DNA from: Zhongshania aliphaticivorans
GTDB lineage: Bacteria; Pseudomonadota; Gammaproteobacteria; Pseudomonadales; Spongiibacteraceae
Length of the DNA stretch: 64,000 bases
Direction of reading: 5' to 3'
Assembly: GCF_902705875.1 (NCBI RefSeq)
Contig: NZ_CACSIK010000004.1
Coordinates: forward strand, 1-64,000
Shown: piece after piece, positions 44,322 to 53,832 of the stretch
Position numbering within the stretch: position 1 is the stretch's first letter
Layout of the letters: each line of letters begins with the position of its first letter
Position numbers and translations under genes: made by a program
The notes under the pieces: generated by a model
What the model was told of the DNA's origin: nothing
What the model saw: the letters and a program-made list of their open reading frames with translations, nothing else
Database searches by the model: none

Positions 44322-44672
44322 GGCGGTTGTTTTAAGGTAGTAGTTGGTTTTTTTGTAGCCTTCTTAGCAAGGCCTGCGCTCGCATTTGTTTTACTGGCGA
44401 GGGTGTAAGCGTATCAATGACCATGACCCTATTGATGCGGTGGAGGATGGTTTGTGTGTTTTCTATGGCCAACTGGTTTGATCATTGAAGCCTGATTGGT
44501 CTTGCAGTTTGTTGATTAAGGCTTCTTTAAAATTTTGCATAGGTTTATCACTAGTCAGATATAAATTTTTATAACGAAGATAAGTGCCTTAAATAATGTT
44601 GATCCACTATCCCAGAGAGAGGGTATAGTGGAGTTATCTGCCAATGTTAATAAGCCCGTTTCAGTTGCTGAA
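44322..44672. other. Gene-free region with a hairpin
   Basis: About 350 bases between the MscS-like and NUDIX genes (convergent) with no supportable gene. A hairpin TCCACTATCCC / GGGTATAGTGGA (44603-44613 and 44621-44632, one bulge) is AT-flanked and not followed by a T-run, so it is not a clear terminator; it may be an RNA structure. Confidence 0.45.
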
Positions 44673-45155
44673 TTAATTATCGAGTTTCGTTTTTATCCAG
44701 TCAGATAGTGCGAGTCCGGTTCCCATTGGCCAGGGTTTAATGTCGGCGATTGGGGTGATTTTGTAATCATCAAGTTCGTGGTTAAGTTTAATTTCTCCAG
44801 CGGCTTTGACGTGGTAGGCAATAATAACCTGATTTTGTTGGGCAAAAGGGTAAACACCAACCAGTGAAGTTTCTAAGGCATGGAGATTGAGTTCTTCCAT
44901 TGTTTCCCGTCGGGCACACTCTTCAGGATCTTCTCCCGCTTCTAGAAAACCAGTGATAATTGAATAAAATGATTTTGGCCAAGTTACGTTATGGGCCATG
45001 ACTACACCGCCCTCTACTTCTACAATCATGGCGATAACAGGAATTGGGTTATTCCACAGTACAAACCCGCAGGCAGTGTCTGGGCAGCCTTTGCGAATTT
45101 CCCCGTCAATGAGTCTTTCGGCAATGGGGCTGGCGCATTGGGGGCAGAAATTCAT
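44673..45155 (-). CDS. NUDIX hydrolase with zinc ribbon
   Basis: A 160-aa NUDIX enzyme. A zinc ribbon (C4-xx-C7, C24, C29) leads the chain, and the NUDIX box GFLEAGEDPEECARRETMEEL near residues 69-89 follows the GxxxxxExxxxxxxREUxEE pattern. The zinc ribbon and size resemble NudC/YfcD-type NUDIX proteins. It is not the ADP-ribose pyrophosphatase usually next to yqiB. The substrate is unknown. It is divergent from the SDR at 45289. Confidence 0.85.
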   Translation of the reverse strand: MNFCPQCASPIAERLIDGEIRKGCPDTACGFVLWNNPIPVIAMIVEVEGGVVMAHNVTWPKSFYSIITGFLEAGEDPEECARRETMEELNLHALETSLVGVYPFAQQNQVIIAYHVKAAGEIKLNHELDDYKITPIADIKPWPMGTGLALSDWIKTKLDN

Positions 45156-45288
45156 GGTGTGACCTCGTGGTGATTGCTAGTTCGCGGTTATTGTTAGCGT
45201 GACGGTTTAGATTTTGCCATAGACTGGTGGTGTGCGACCATGATTATGACGGAGCTTGTGCTTATTACGTAGAGAGTATGGTGTTGCT

Positions 45289-46074
45289 ATGGATCTAAAA
45301 TTAAAGAATAAAATTGCCTTAGTTACGGGAAGTAATCGCGGCACGGGTCAGGTTATCGCACATACTTTGGCCAGGGAGGGTGCCACGGTGGTGTTTCACA
45401 GTAATGAAGAGGGTGAAGCCACAGAGGTGATGGCTGCTACTTCTGCACAGGTGGTTTGGGGTGATATTGCCAGCGAGCAAGGTTGTGAACAGGTATTGGA
45501 TCAAGTGTCTGCCAGCGTTGGAGCGGTAGATATTTTAGTGAACAATTATGGCACGGCGACCGCCGGTAAATGGGCTAGCAGTGGCAGTGATGACTGGTTG
45601 GATATGTATCAGAAAAATGTGCTTTCGGGGGTGCGTTTAATTCAGGGCTTAAGTCCCGCTATGCGAGAAAAGGGCTGGGGGCGTATTGTCCAGTTGGGGA
45701 CGATTGGTAGTCATCAGCCTAATAGTATTATGCCGCATTATTATGCGTCCAAGGGAGCCTTGGCAACAATGGGCGTAAGTTTAAGCAAGGAGCTAAGTCA
45801 TTCCGGTATTACCGTGAATACGGTTTCTCCGGGTTATATTCGTACCGCAGAATTGGAGGCGGGTTTTCGTCGTCGCGCCAAGAAAAAAGGCTGGGGTGAC
45901 GACTGGGCGGATATAGTAGAAAAAATTGTAGAAACTGAGTATCCCAACCCCAGTGGACGTATTGCTGAACGTCAAGAAGTGGCGGATTTAGTCGCTTTTA
46001 TTTGCAGTGATTTGGCGGGCTTTATTAATGGCCAGAATATTAGAATTGACGGCGGTGCGGTCTGTTACGTTTAG
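45289..46074 (+). CDS. Short-chain dehydrogenase/reductase
   Basis: A 261-aa classical SDR. The NAD(P) motif TGSNRGTGQ lies near residues 13-21, NNYG replaces the usual NNAG, and the catalytic YYASK (Tyr-xxx-Lys) lies near residue 152. PGYIRT and the C-terminal IRIDGG are typical. The substrate cannot be named. The ATG at 45289 is chosen by family length; the longer form from 45256 adds 11 unmatched residues. It is convergent with hemW. Confidence 0.85.
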   Translation: MDLKLKNKIALVTGSNRGTGQVIAHTLAREGATVVFHSNEEGEATEVMAATSAQVVWGDIASEQGCEQVLDQVSASVGAVDILVNNYGTATAGKWASSGSDDWLDMYQKNVLSGVRLIQGLSPAMREKGWGRIVQLGTIGSHQPNSIMPHYYASKGALATMGVSLSKELSHSGITVNTVSPGYIRTAELEAGFRRRAKKKGWGDDWADIVEKIVETEYPNPSGRIAERQEVADLVAFICSDLAGFINGQNIRIDGGAVCYV

Positions 46075-46075
46075 T

Positions 46076-47245
46076 TTAGTCTGGGAGGAACTCGGCTAAT
46101 ATACTGTCTAGCATGTCATAGCCGCGGTGGGTCGGTGCGTATTTGTCTTGGTCTACCATGAGCAAGCTGGTATTGGTAAGACGTGAGATGGTATCGGCAA
46201 TAACTTGCCAAGACAGATTGGTGCGTTGTTCAAATAATTCAGCCGAAAACCCCTGCCGTAAACGCAGGGCATTCATCATAAATTCTAGCGGTAAATCATC
46301 TGCGGCAATGGTGTCAATTTTACTGCTCCGCGATGGGCTGCGTGACAGGTAATCTTCAGGCTTGCGGGTTTTTTGGTAGCGAATAATTTGGCCATTTTCT
46401 TGTGTTATTTTTCCATGTGCGCCAGCGCCAATAGCGAGGTAGTCACCAAACTGCCAGTAATTTAGGTTGTGGCGTGATTGATGGCCAGCTTTCGCGTAAG
46501 CAGAGACCTCGTAACGTTGAAAGCCTGCGTCGCTAAGAGCTTGTGAGCCCGCGTTTTGGATGCGATGCATATCGGTTTCCAGCGGCAAGCGGGGTGGTCG
46601 TTTATAAAATTCCGTATTGGGTTCAATTGTGAGTTGGTACCAACTGATGTGCGGTGCTCCGGCGTTGATCGCAAGATTGATATCCTGGACAGCTTCGGCT
46701 TGGCTTTGATTATTTAGGCCGTGCATTAAGTCGACATTAAAATTACTAAACCCTGCCTTTTGCGCACAGCTTATTGCCCGTAAGGCATCATCACTGTCGT
46801 GAATTCTGCCGAGCTTTTGGAGCTGGCTAGGATCAAAGCTTTGCACGCCAATAGAAAGCCGGTTGATGCCGCTTTCTCTATATCCGTTAAAGTGGGATTG
46901 CTCAACGGTGCCAGGGTTTGCCTCAAGGGTGATTTCGATGTCTGGCGCAAAGCGAATCCGATGTTGAAGTTCTGTTAATAACCGTTGGTAGGCCTCAGGA
47001 CTAAATAAGCTGGGGGTGCCGCCACCGATAAAAATACTCTGCAGTTCGCGTCCCTGAATAAAGGCTAAATCTTGGTCGAGGTCTTCCAGCATCGCACTGA
47101 TATAGGCTTGTTCTGGCAAGGTGTCTTTTTGTTCGTGGGAGTTAAAGTCGCAATAGGGGCATTTGCGCACACACCAGGGGATGTGAATATAGAGTGATAG
47201 CGGTACGTTAAGTGTCGTTGGCGTTGCTGTGGCTGGCGATGACAT
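46076..47245 (-). CDS. hemW: Radical SAM haem chaperone HemW
   Basis: A 389-aa radical SAM protein. The SAM cluster motif is C25-xxx-C29-xx-C32 (CVRKCPYCDFNSH); GGGTPSLFSP and LEANPGTVEQ follow, and the C-terminal domain has the usual HemW pattern. It resembles coproporphyrinogen oxidase but belongs to HemW, which binds and delivers haem. From the ATG at 47245 the length fits. It is on the same strand as ubiD and rho. Confidence 0.88.
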   Translation of the reverse strand: MSSPATATPTTLNVPLSLYIHIPWCVRKCPYCDFNSHEQKDTLPEQAYISAMLEDLDQDLAFIQGRELQSIFIGGGTPSLFSPEAYQRLLTELQHRIRFAPDIEITLEANPGTVEQSHFNGYRESGINRLSIGVQSFDPSQLQKLGRIHDSDDALRAISCAQKAGFSNFNVDLMHGLNNQSQAEAVQDINLAINAGAPHISWYQLTIEPNTEFYKRPPRLPLETDMHRIQNAGSQALSDAGFQRYEVSAYAKAGHQSRHNLNYWQFGDYLAIGAGAHGKITQENGQIIRYQKTRKPEDYLSRSPSRSSKIDTIAADDLPLEFMMNALRLRQGFSAELFEQRTNLSWQVIADTISRLTNTSLLMVDQDKYAPTHRGYDMLDSILAEFLPD

Positions 47246-47349
47246 GCGGATGGCTGCGGTGATGGTGATAATGACGGGAGTGTACAGCAAGCAGCTGATT
47301 GTGGCTTGTTATGCTAGCCATTGCGCCGGGCTGAAGCTATACAAGGTTT

Positions 47350-48813
47350 TTAGTTCAGCCCTAACTTATCCCAAATATCATCTATTTTTTTGACGACAGC
47401 GGGATCTTTTACGATTGGGCGTCCCCACTCGCGGGTTGTTTCGCCGCCTATTTTATTTGTCGCATCCATTCCCATCTTCGATCCTAAACCGGAAACCGGC
47501 GAGGCAAAATCGAGATAATCGATGGGGGTGTTTTCGACTAATACTGTATCGCGGGCGGGATCCATGCGGGTGGTAATGGCCCACATTACGTCGTTCCAAT
47601 CCCTGGCATTGACGTCGTCATCGCAAACAATGACAAATTTGGTGTACATAAACTGGCGCAAAAATGACCACACACCAAACATGACGCGTTTGGCGTGACC
47701 GGGATATTGTTTTTTAATGGTTACCACCGCCATACGGTAAGAGCAGCCTTCTGGTGGCAAATAAAAATCGACAATTTCAGGAAACTGCCTTTGCAGTAAG
47801 GGCACTAGCACTTCATTTAAGGCGACGCCTAATACGGCGGGCTCATCTGGTGGCCGTCCGGTATAGGTGGTGTGGTAAATTGGTTTTTTGCGATGACTGA
47901 TATGGGTAACGGTGAAAACCGGAAAGCTGTCTACTTCGTTATAGTAGCCGGTGTGGTCACCATATGGCCCTTCATCGGCCATTTCCTCAGGGTCTATATA
48001 GCCTTCTAAAATGAATTCAGCTGTCGCCGGAACCTGTAAATTATTGCTCAGGCATTCGGTGAGTTCTGTTTTGCTGCCCCGCAATAAACCGGCAAAGGCG
48101 TACTCACTGAGTGTATCGGGAACAGGGGTTACAGCGCCGAGTGTTGTGGCTGGGTCAGCGCCGAGAGCCACTGAAATGGGGAACCTCTCACCGGGATGAG
48201 TTTCTTTAAATTCTTGAAAATCCAGTGCGCCACCGCGATGCGAAAGCCAGCGCATAATCAGCTTGTTTTTAGCGATTAGCTGCATCCGATATATGCCGAG
48301 ATTTTGCCGTTCTTTATTTGGCCCACGGGTAATCACAAGTGGCCACGTTATCAGGGGAGCGGCATCGTCGGGCCAGCAGGTTTGGATTGGCAGGGTGTGC
48401 AGATCAATGGCGTCACCTTCAATCAGGCATTCCTGGCAGGCGGCACCACTCACCATTTTTGGTCCCATATTTAAGACTTGTTTGAATATGGGAAGCTTGC
48501 TCCAGGCGTCGCGCAACCCTTTTGGTGGGTCGGGTTGGCGTAGGAAAGCAAGTAATTCACCGACTTCATGCAAGGCTTTAATGTCGTCTTTGCCCATACC
48601 CATGGCAACGCGTTTTTCGGTGCCAAACAAATTTGCCAAGACAGGCATGTCGTAGCCAATAGGGTTTTCAAAAAGTAGGGCAGGGCCACCGGCGCGAAGC
48701 ACGCGGTCACAGATCTCAGTCATTTCTAGATTAGGGTCAACGGGGTGGTTGATACGTTTTAATTCACCCTGTTTTTCTAAATGACGAATAAACTCTCTGA
48801 GGTCTTTATACAT
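47350..48813 (-). CDS. ubiD: UbiD, 4-hydroxy-3-polyprenylbenzoate decarboxylase
   Basis: Decarboxylates the polyprenylated precursor of ubiquinone with prenylated FMN, made by Ubi[43 protein letters not shown] and [24 protein letters not shown] are signatures of the family. At 487 aa it is full length. ubiX is not in the window. It lies between hemW and rho on the minus strand, the rho-ubiD order being common in gammaproteobacteria. Confidence 0.94.
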   Translation of the reverse strand: MYKDLREFIRHLEKQGELKRINHPVDPNLEMTEICDRVLRAGGPALLFENPIGYDMPVLANLFGTEKRVAMGMGKDDIKALHEVGELLAFLRQPDPPKGLRDAWSKLPIFKQVLNMGPKMVSGAACQECLIEGDAIDLHTLPIQTCWPDDAAPLITWPLVITRGPNKERQNLGIYRMQLIAKNKLIMRWLSHRGGALDFQEFKETHPGERFPISVALGADPATTLGAVTPVPDTLSEYAFAGLLRGSKTELTECLSNNLQVPATAEFILEGYIDPEEMADEGPYGDHTGYYNEVDSFPVFTVTHISHRKKPIYHTTYTGRPPDEPAVLGVALNEVLVPLLQRQFPEIVDFYLPPEGCSYRMAVVTIKKQYPGHAKRVMFGVWSFLRQFMYTKFVIVCDDDVNARDWNDVMWAITTRMDPARDTVLVENTPIDYLDFASPVSGLGSKMGMDATNKIGGETTREWGRPIVKDPAVVKKIDDIWDKLGLN

Positions 48814-48894
48814 AGGGCTGGCGCATTAGGTAAGTGTTAGGTTTGAGGGGTGGCGCAGTTTGGCGGAATGCGTGCCTCACTGCGCGGTGCTAAC

Positions 48895-50163
48895 TTACTT
48901 GCGTTTCATAGAGTCAAAAAAGTCTGCATTGGTCTTGGTGTCTTTGAGTTTATCAATTAAGAACTCAATGGCTGCTGTGTCTTCCATGCCGTGTAATAGC
49001 TTGCGAAGAATCCACATTCTGGCCAACTCTTCTTCGCCAGTTAATAGCTCTTCACGGCGAGTGCCTGAGCGACGAATATTAATGGCGGGGTAGACACGTT
49101 TCTCGGCAATTTTACGGTCGAGGTGGAGTTCGTTATTACCGGTGCCTTTGAACTCTTCGTAAATAACCTCGTCCATTTTTGAGCCGGTATCAATCAATGC
49201 GGTTGCGATAATAGATAAGCTGCCGCCTTCTTCTACATTACGTGCTGCACCAAAGAAGCGTTTTGGACGCTCCAGAGCGTGGGCATCAACACCACCGGTC
49301 AACACCTTGCCTGAGCTAGGCACAATGGTGTTATAAGCACGGGCAAGGCGAGTAATAGAGTCGAGTAAAATAACAACATCACGCTTGTGTTCTACTAGGC
49401 GTTTTGCTTTTTCAATAACCATTTCAGCAACTTGGACGTGACGCGCTGGTGGCTCGTCAAAGGTAGAAGCAACAACTTCTGCGCCGCGAACCCCAACTGA
49501 ACGCTGCATTTCAGTTACTTCTTCTGGGCGTTCGTCAATCAGCAATACAATGACGTAACATTCTGGGTTGTTGCGAATGATGCTCGAGGCAATATTCTGC
49601 AACATGAGGGTTTTACCCGCTTTCGGCGGCGCAACAATCAAGCCGCGCTGACCTTTACCAATTGGCGCAGCGAGGTCAATGATACGACCCGTTAAGTCTT
49701 CGGTGGAGCCGGTGCCCATTTCGAGGGTCAGACGCTCGTTGGGGAATAGCGGTGTTAGGTTTTCAAACAGAACTTTGTTCTTGGACTGCTCGGGGCGAGT
49801 GAAGTTGACTTGGTCAACCTTTAGCAGAGCGAAGTAGCGCTCGCCCTCTTTAGGTGGCCGGATTTTACCGGCGATGCTGTCGCCGGTGCGCAGATTAAAG
49901 CGTCGAATTTGGCTGGGAGAGACATAGATATCGTCTGGCCCGGCTAGGTAAGAACAGTCGGCGGAGCGTAAGAAGCCAAAGCCGTCTTGCAGTATTTCTA
50001 ATACGCCATCTCCGTGAATATCTTCACCGCTTTTGGCGTGGCGTTTGAGTATGGAGAAGATGATATCTTGTTTGCGAGAGCGGGCAATATTGTCTAGGCC
50101 GCTTTCTTTTGCAATATCGAGTAATTCTTGGGCTGATTTTGTTTTTAGGTCGGTCAGATTCAT
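48895..50163 (-). CDS. rho: Transcription termination factor Rho
   Basis: Ring-shaped RNA helicase that terminates transcription. The N-terminal RNA-binding cold-shock domain ([37 protein letters not shown]) and the ATPase Walker A ([13 protein letters not shown] near residue 177) are clear; Q-loop and R-loop segments follow ([33 protein letters not shown]). At 422 aa it is full length. It is between trxA and ubiD on the minus strand, the classic order. Confidence 0.96.
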   Translation of the reverse strand: MNLTDLKTKSAQELLDIAKESGLDNIARSRKQDIIFSILKRHAKSGEDIHGDGVLEILQDGFGFLRSADCSYLAGPDDIYVSPSQIRRFNLRTGDSIAGKIRPPKEGERYFALLKVDQVNFTRPEQSKNKVLFENLTPLFPNERLTLEMGTGSTEDLTGRIIDLAAPIGKGQRGLIVAPPKAGKTLMLQNIASSIIRNNPECYVIVLLIDERPEEVTEMQRSVGVRGAEVVASTFDEPPARHVQVAEMVIEKAKRLVEHKRDVVILLDSITRLARAYNTIVPSSGKVLTGGVDAHALERPKRFFGAARNVEEGGSLSIIATALIDTGSKMDEVIYEEFKGTGNNELHLDRKIAEKRVYPAINIRRSGTRREELLTGEEELARMWILRKLLHGMEDTAAIEFLIDKLKDTKTNADFFDSMKRK

Positions 50164-50351
50164 AGGTATATGGATTTAGTGGTATCAATTAGACAGGATA
50201 TAAGCGAGACGCGGGGTAGGCGGAAAAAGGGAAGCCTGAACGAGCTCGACGAGTTAAGCTGATGCGAATTTAAAGGTTATTTATTGGGTTTTCTTTGAAG
50301 GATCTTGCGCACTCTACCACTGTTATCTCAGGGCGTCTAGTGTTTAGAGTA

Positions 50352-50381
50352 AGCTCGTTCAGTTAAATTACTGAACGAGCT
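50352..50381 (-). terminator. Hairpin between trxA and rho
   Basis: A perfect 12-bp stem, AGCTCGTTCAGT with ACTGAACGAGCT, and a six-base loop. It lies 12 bases past the trxA stop. The T-run after it is poor, so it may act as an attenuator or with Rho itself rather than as a strong intrinsic terminator. Confidence 0.6.
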
Positions 50382-50392
50382 ACAAGGCATTA

Positions 50393-50719
50393 TTACAGTG
50401 CTGAATTAACAAAATCCATCAATTGAGTTTTTGATAATGCGCCTACTTTGGTTGCTTCGGCATTGCCGCCTTTGAAGATCATCAGCGTGGGAATACCACG
50501 AACGCTGAATTTCGCTGGCGTATCGCTGTTGGCATCAACGTCGATTTTGCAGATTTTGATTTTTCCAGCGAATTCGCTAGAAATCTCGTCAAGAATGGGG
50601 GCAATCATTTTACATGGGCCACACCACTCAGCCCAAAAATCAACAAGGACAGGCAAATCAGACTTCAGCACGTCTTCTTCAAAACTGCTGTCGGTGACGT
50701 GAACGATGTTGTCGCTCAT
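50393..50719 (-). CDS. trxA: Thioredoxin 1 TrxA
   Basis: A 108-aa thiol-disulfide reductase. The active site is WCGPC, C33 and C36, and the cis-proline loop is GIPTLMIF. From the ATG at 50719 (GGAG upstream) the length is standard; an upstream in-frame extension adds an unlikely leader. It is followed by rho, and is divergent from ppx across 66 bases. Confidence 0.96.
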   Translation of the reverse strand: MSDNIVHVTDSSFEEDVLKSDLPVLVDFWAEWCGPCKMIAPILDEISSEFAGKIKICKIDVDANSDTPAKFSVRGIPTLMIFKGGNAEATKVGALSKTQLMDFVNSAL

Positions 50720-50785
50720 GTTAGTTCTCCGAATAAACATCATAAGATAAAGGATGTGCGATGATAGCACAGGAATTATCGGGAT

Positions 50786-51787
50786 GTGAAAAGGGTGAGT
50801 GATGTGAATTTGTCTGTTGGCTCGTATTTGGCGGCGATTGATATGGGGTCAAACAGTTTTCATTTGTTAATTGCGCAGGTGATGCCGGATGGCTGGCGTC
50901 AGGAGTATGCAGCCGAGCAAAAGGTGCAGTTGGCTGCCGGCAGTGACGACGGCTATTTAAAAGAGGAAGCTCAGGCGCGGGCACTGGCATGTTTGCGGGA
51001 TTATCAGAATATCATCGCCCAGTATTCGCTGACAGAATTACAGGTGGTGGCAACGGCCTCGTTGCGAGGGGTAATGAATGCTGAGCCGTTTCTTACTGCG
51101 GTAGAGCGCTTACTCGGCGTGCGGCCTAATACCATAAGTGGCCCTCGTGAGGCGGAGTTGGTTTATCTCGGTGTGAGTTCGGGGTTATCTTCTGGCGGTG
51201 AAGCGGCCATGACGCCAGCATCTATTGTGGTTGATATAGGTGGCGGCAGTACCGAACTTGCTTTGAGTTCGGGCTCGGAGTTGGTTCATGGGCTTAGCGT
51301 TGATGTCGGTTGTTTGCGGTTCTTGCGCTATTTTCCCGAGGGAAAGTTGTGTCGAGCGCATTTTTCGGCCGCATATAAGGCGGCACTGGCGATGTTTACT
51401 CAAGCATTGTCTGATTTTCCAGCGTCCTTTTTGGAACCATCGCCCCGTGTCATTGGTTGTTCGGGGACGCTGCTTGCCGTGGAGCAAGTACTTTTAGCGC
51501 AGCAAAAAATAGTGGATGGTGAGCTTAGGGGAATTCATATTACGCCTTTGCGGGCATTGGCAGATAACCTGTCTTTGTTTAATACAATAGACGAAGTTTG
51601 TTATCAGGGCTTGAGTGAAGATAGGCGGTCAATTTTTGCATCGGGGGTGGCAATCGTGCTGGCTTTATTTGAGGCCCTAGGTATTGATAGCATGGACATT
51701 TCAACACGTGGTTTACGTGAAGGCATTATTGAAAGCCGGTGTGTGACAAGCCGGTTGAGATTTCAGCAAGGAGGACAACAGCAATGA
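50786..51787 (+). CDS. ppx: Exopolyphosphatase (Ppx/GppA family)
   Basis: A 333-aa enzyme of the ASKHA fold that hydrolyses polyphosphate, or pppGpp in Gpp[16 protein letters not shown] near the N-terminus and [13 protein letters not shown] near residue 147 are the phosphate-binding signatures. It lacks the C-terminal HD domain of the longest members. The start is uncertain between GTG 50786 and GTG 50804, the latter having AAGGG upstream. Divergent from trxA, the usual position for ppx. It overlaps elbB by four bases. Confidence 0.9.
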   Translation: MKRVSDVNLSVGSYLAAIDMGSNSFHLLIAQVMPDGWRQEYAAEQKVQLAAGSDDGYLKEEAQARALACLRDYQNIIAQYSLTELQVVATASLRGVMNAEPFLTAVERLLGVRPNTISGPREAELVYLGVSSGLSSGGEAAMTPASIVVDIGGGSTELALSSGSELVHGLSVDVGCLRFLRYFPEGKLCRAHFSAAYKAALAMFTQALSDFPASFLEPSPRVIGCSGTLLAVEQVLLAQQKIVDGELRGIHITPLRALADNLSLFNTIDEVCYQGLSEDRRSIFASGVAIVLALFEALGIDSMDISTRGLREGIIESRCVTSRLRFQQGGQQQ

Positions 51788-52437
51788 AAAAAGTCGCACT
51801 AATCTTATCGGGTTGCGGTGTTTACGATGGTTCCGAGATATATGAGACGGTGCTTACCATGTTATCGATTGAAAACCATGGCGCAACTTATCAATGCTTC
51901 GCGCCCAATGTGACGCAGCTGCATGTTATCAACCATTTAACGGGTGAAGTCGCAGAGGGCGAATCACGCCAAGTACTTGTTGAAGCAGCACGGTTAGCAC
52001 GCGGAGAGGTAAAAGATTTGGCAGAGGCGAAGGCGGCAGATTTTGATGCGGTGATTATTCCCGGTGGATTTGGTGCGGCCAAGAATTTGTCAGATTTTGC
52101 GGTGAAGGGTGCAGAGATGACAGTGCGAGATGACGTTTCTCAGTTCGTTCAGGCAATGCATTCTGCAGGCAAGCCTACGGGCTTAATTTGTATTGCGCCA
52201 ACGATGGCAGCCAATATTTTTGGTGAAGGAGTAAAATGTACTGTGGGTAATGACGCGGAAGTTGCTGAGGCAATAAACGCGATGGGCGGTAGTCATCAAG
52301 ATTGCCAAGTTGATAAGGTTTGTATTGATAAAGCAGCCAAGTTGGTGACCACCCCCGCCTATATGTTAGCAGGTAGTATTTCTGAGGCGGCAAAAGGTAT
52401 TAACCGCTGCGTGGGCGAGGTCTTAGAGATGGCCTAA
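51784..52437 (+). CDS. elbB: ElbB/ElbA-type glyoxalase of the DJ-1 family
   Basis: A 217-aa protein of the DJ-1/PfpI superfamily. ILSGCGVYDGSEIYETVL at the start, DAVIIPGGFGAAKNLSD and GLICIAPTMAANIF are the ElbB signatures. E. coli ElbB has weak glyoxalase activity and was linked to isoprenoid synthesis. The ATG at 51784 has AAGGAGG upstream and overlaps ppx by four bases (ATGA). A different longer start would not fit. Confidence 0.9.
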   Translation: MKKVALILSGCGVYDGSEIYETVLTMLSIENHGATYQCFAPNVTQLHVINHLTGEVAEGESRQVLVEAARLARGEVKDLAEAKAADFDAVIIPGGFGAAKNLSDFAVKGAEMTVRDDVSQFVQAMHSAGKPTGLICIAPTMAANIFGEGVKCTVGNDAEVAEAINAMGGSHQDCQVDKVCIDKAAKLVTTPAYMLAGSISEAAKGINRCVGEVLEMA

Positions 52438-52528
52438 TCTACTTTGGTTTTCTCTTTGCGGCTGGCCTGATTGTCTACGGGTCGTTATGCTGGCCGCATT
52501 TGCTTGAGTATGGAAACGTATACCCGAC

Positions 52529-53815
52529 ATGTCCCGATTTTTATACACTACCTTTTTCTATTTAATGTTGCCGCTGATCTTGCTGCGCTTGTTGTGGCGC
52601 GGTTTGAAAGCGCCAGCTTATCGCTACCGTATTGCTGAGCGTTTTGGTTTTTTTACAGTGCCAGAGCAAAAAAATGGCTTGTGGATTCACGCGGTCTCCG
52701 TAGGTGAAAGTATTGCCGCGGCGCCAATCATAGAGCATTTTCTAGCGAATCATCCTAGCTTGCCTGTAGTCGTAACCACTATGACGCCAACGGGGTCAGA
52801 GCGTGTAAAGGCGATGTTTGGTGATCGCGTATTTCATGTATACGCCCCTTATGATTTGCCTGATGTAGTAGCGCGGTTTCTAAAGCGGGTGCAGCCCAGC
52901 GTTGCGGTTATTATGGAAACGGAAATTTGGCCCAATATGGTGTGTGAAACGGCAGCTAAGGGTATTCCGGTGGTTTTGGCGAATGCACGTTTGTCGGCCC
53001 GTTCTTCTCGTGGATATGGGCACTTAGCAACATTAACTCAATCAGTATTCAGTCAGTTTGCACAGGTGGTGGCGCAGTCGGCCGAAGATGGAGCAAGGTT
53101 TGTTGACCTCGGGGTGTCGCCGGCCCGTTTGACTGTATCCGGCAGTATTAAATTTGATTTAGCGATTCCCGAAACACTGCGAACAGAGGCTGAGGATTTA
53201 CGGGTGGTGTGGCTTGGCTCACGGCCGGTATGGATTGCCGCGAGTACCCATGCCGGTGAAGATGAGATTATGTTATCGGCGCATCGTGAACTGCTGCAAA
53301 GGCAGCCGCGTGCTTTGCTGTTGTTGGTGCCCAGGCATCCAGAGCGTTTCAATAAAGTGGCGGGGTTAATCTCCGCTGGCGGTTTTAGCTTTCAACGTCG
53401 CAGCGACTATAAAGATGGCGTCAGTGCTGAGGATGCTCAGGTCGTCTTAGGTGACACCATGGGTGAGTTGCTACTGTTATTAGGTTGCGCGGATATTGCT
53501 TTTGTGGGTGGTAGTCTTATTGAACATGGCGGTCACAATACGCTAGAACCCGCAGCGTGGGGTTTACCGGTGTTAAGTGGCAACAGTGATTTTAATTTCA
53601 CTGAAATTAGTACGCTGCTGAGTGCCGAAGGCGGTTTGTTAAAATTGGCAGATGCTCAGTCACTGTCAAATACATTACAAGCCTTGTTTACCGATAGTGC
53701 ACGCGCTCAGCGTCAAGGGGCGGCTGCAAAGCAGGTAGTTGAAAACAACAGGGGGGCGTTGCAACGCTTACTTGCGATTATTGAGCAAGCGTTGCAAGAG
53801 CGCGAGGCCATTTAG
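52529..53815 (+). CDS. waaA: 3-deoxy-D-manno-octulosonic acid transferase WaaA
   Basis: A 428-aa membrane-anchored glycosyltransferase that adds Kdo to lipid A. The N-terminal anchor is FLYTTFFYLMLPLILLRLL; WIHAVSVGESIAAAPII, VVTTMTPTGSERVK and METEIWPNM are in the first half; FVGGSLIEHGGHNTLEPAAW is the sugar-nucleotide signature near the end. It is convergent with the tolC-like gene across 17 bases. The number of Kdo residues it adds cannot be read from the sequence. Confidence 0.93.
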   Translation: MSRFLYTTFFYLMLPLILLRLLWRGLKAPAYRYRIAERFGFFTVPEQKNGLWIHAVSVGESIAAAPIIEHFLANHPSLPVVVTTMTPTGSERVKAMFGDRVFHVYAPYDLPDVVARFLKRVQPSVAVIMETEIWPNMVCETAAKGIPVVLANARLSARSSRGYGHLATLTQSVFSQFAQVVAQSAEDGARFVDLGVSPARLTVSGSIKFDLAIPETLRTEAEDLRVVWLGSRPVWIAASTHAGEDEIMLSAHRELLQRQPRALLLLVPRHPERFNKVAGLISAGGFSFQRRSDYKDGVSAEDAQVVLGDTMGELLLLLGCADIAFVGGSLIEHGGHNTLEPAAWGLPVLSGNSDFNFTEISTLLSAEGGLLKLADAQSLSNTLQALFTDSARAQRQGAAAKQVVENNRGALQRLLAIIEQALQEREAI

Positions 53816-53832
53816 ACCTGCACTCGGAGGTT

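Noticed and set aside
45256..45288. N-terminal extension of the SDR
   Set aside because: Residues before MDLKLKNKIALVTG do not fit the classical SDR length or core.
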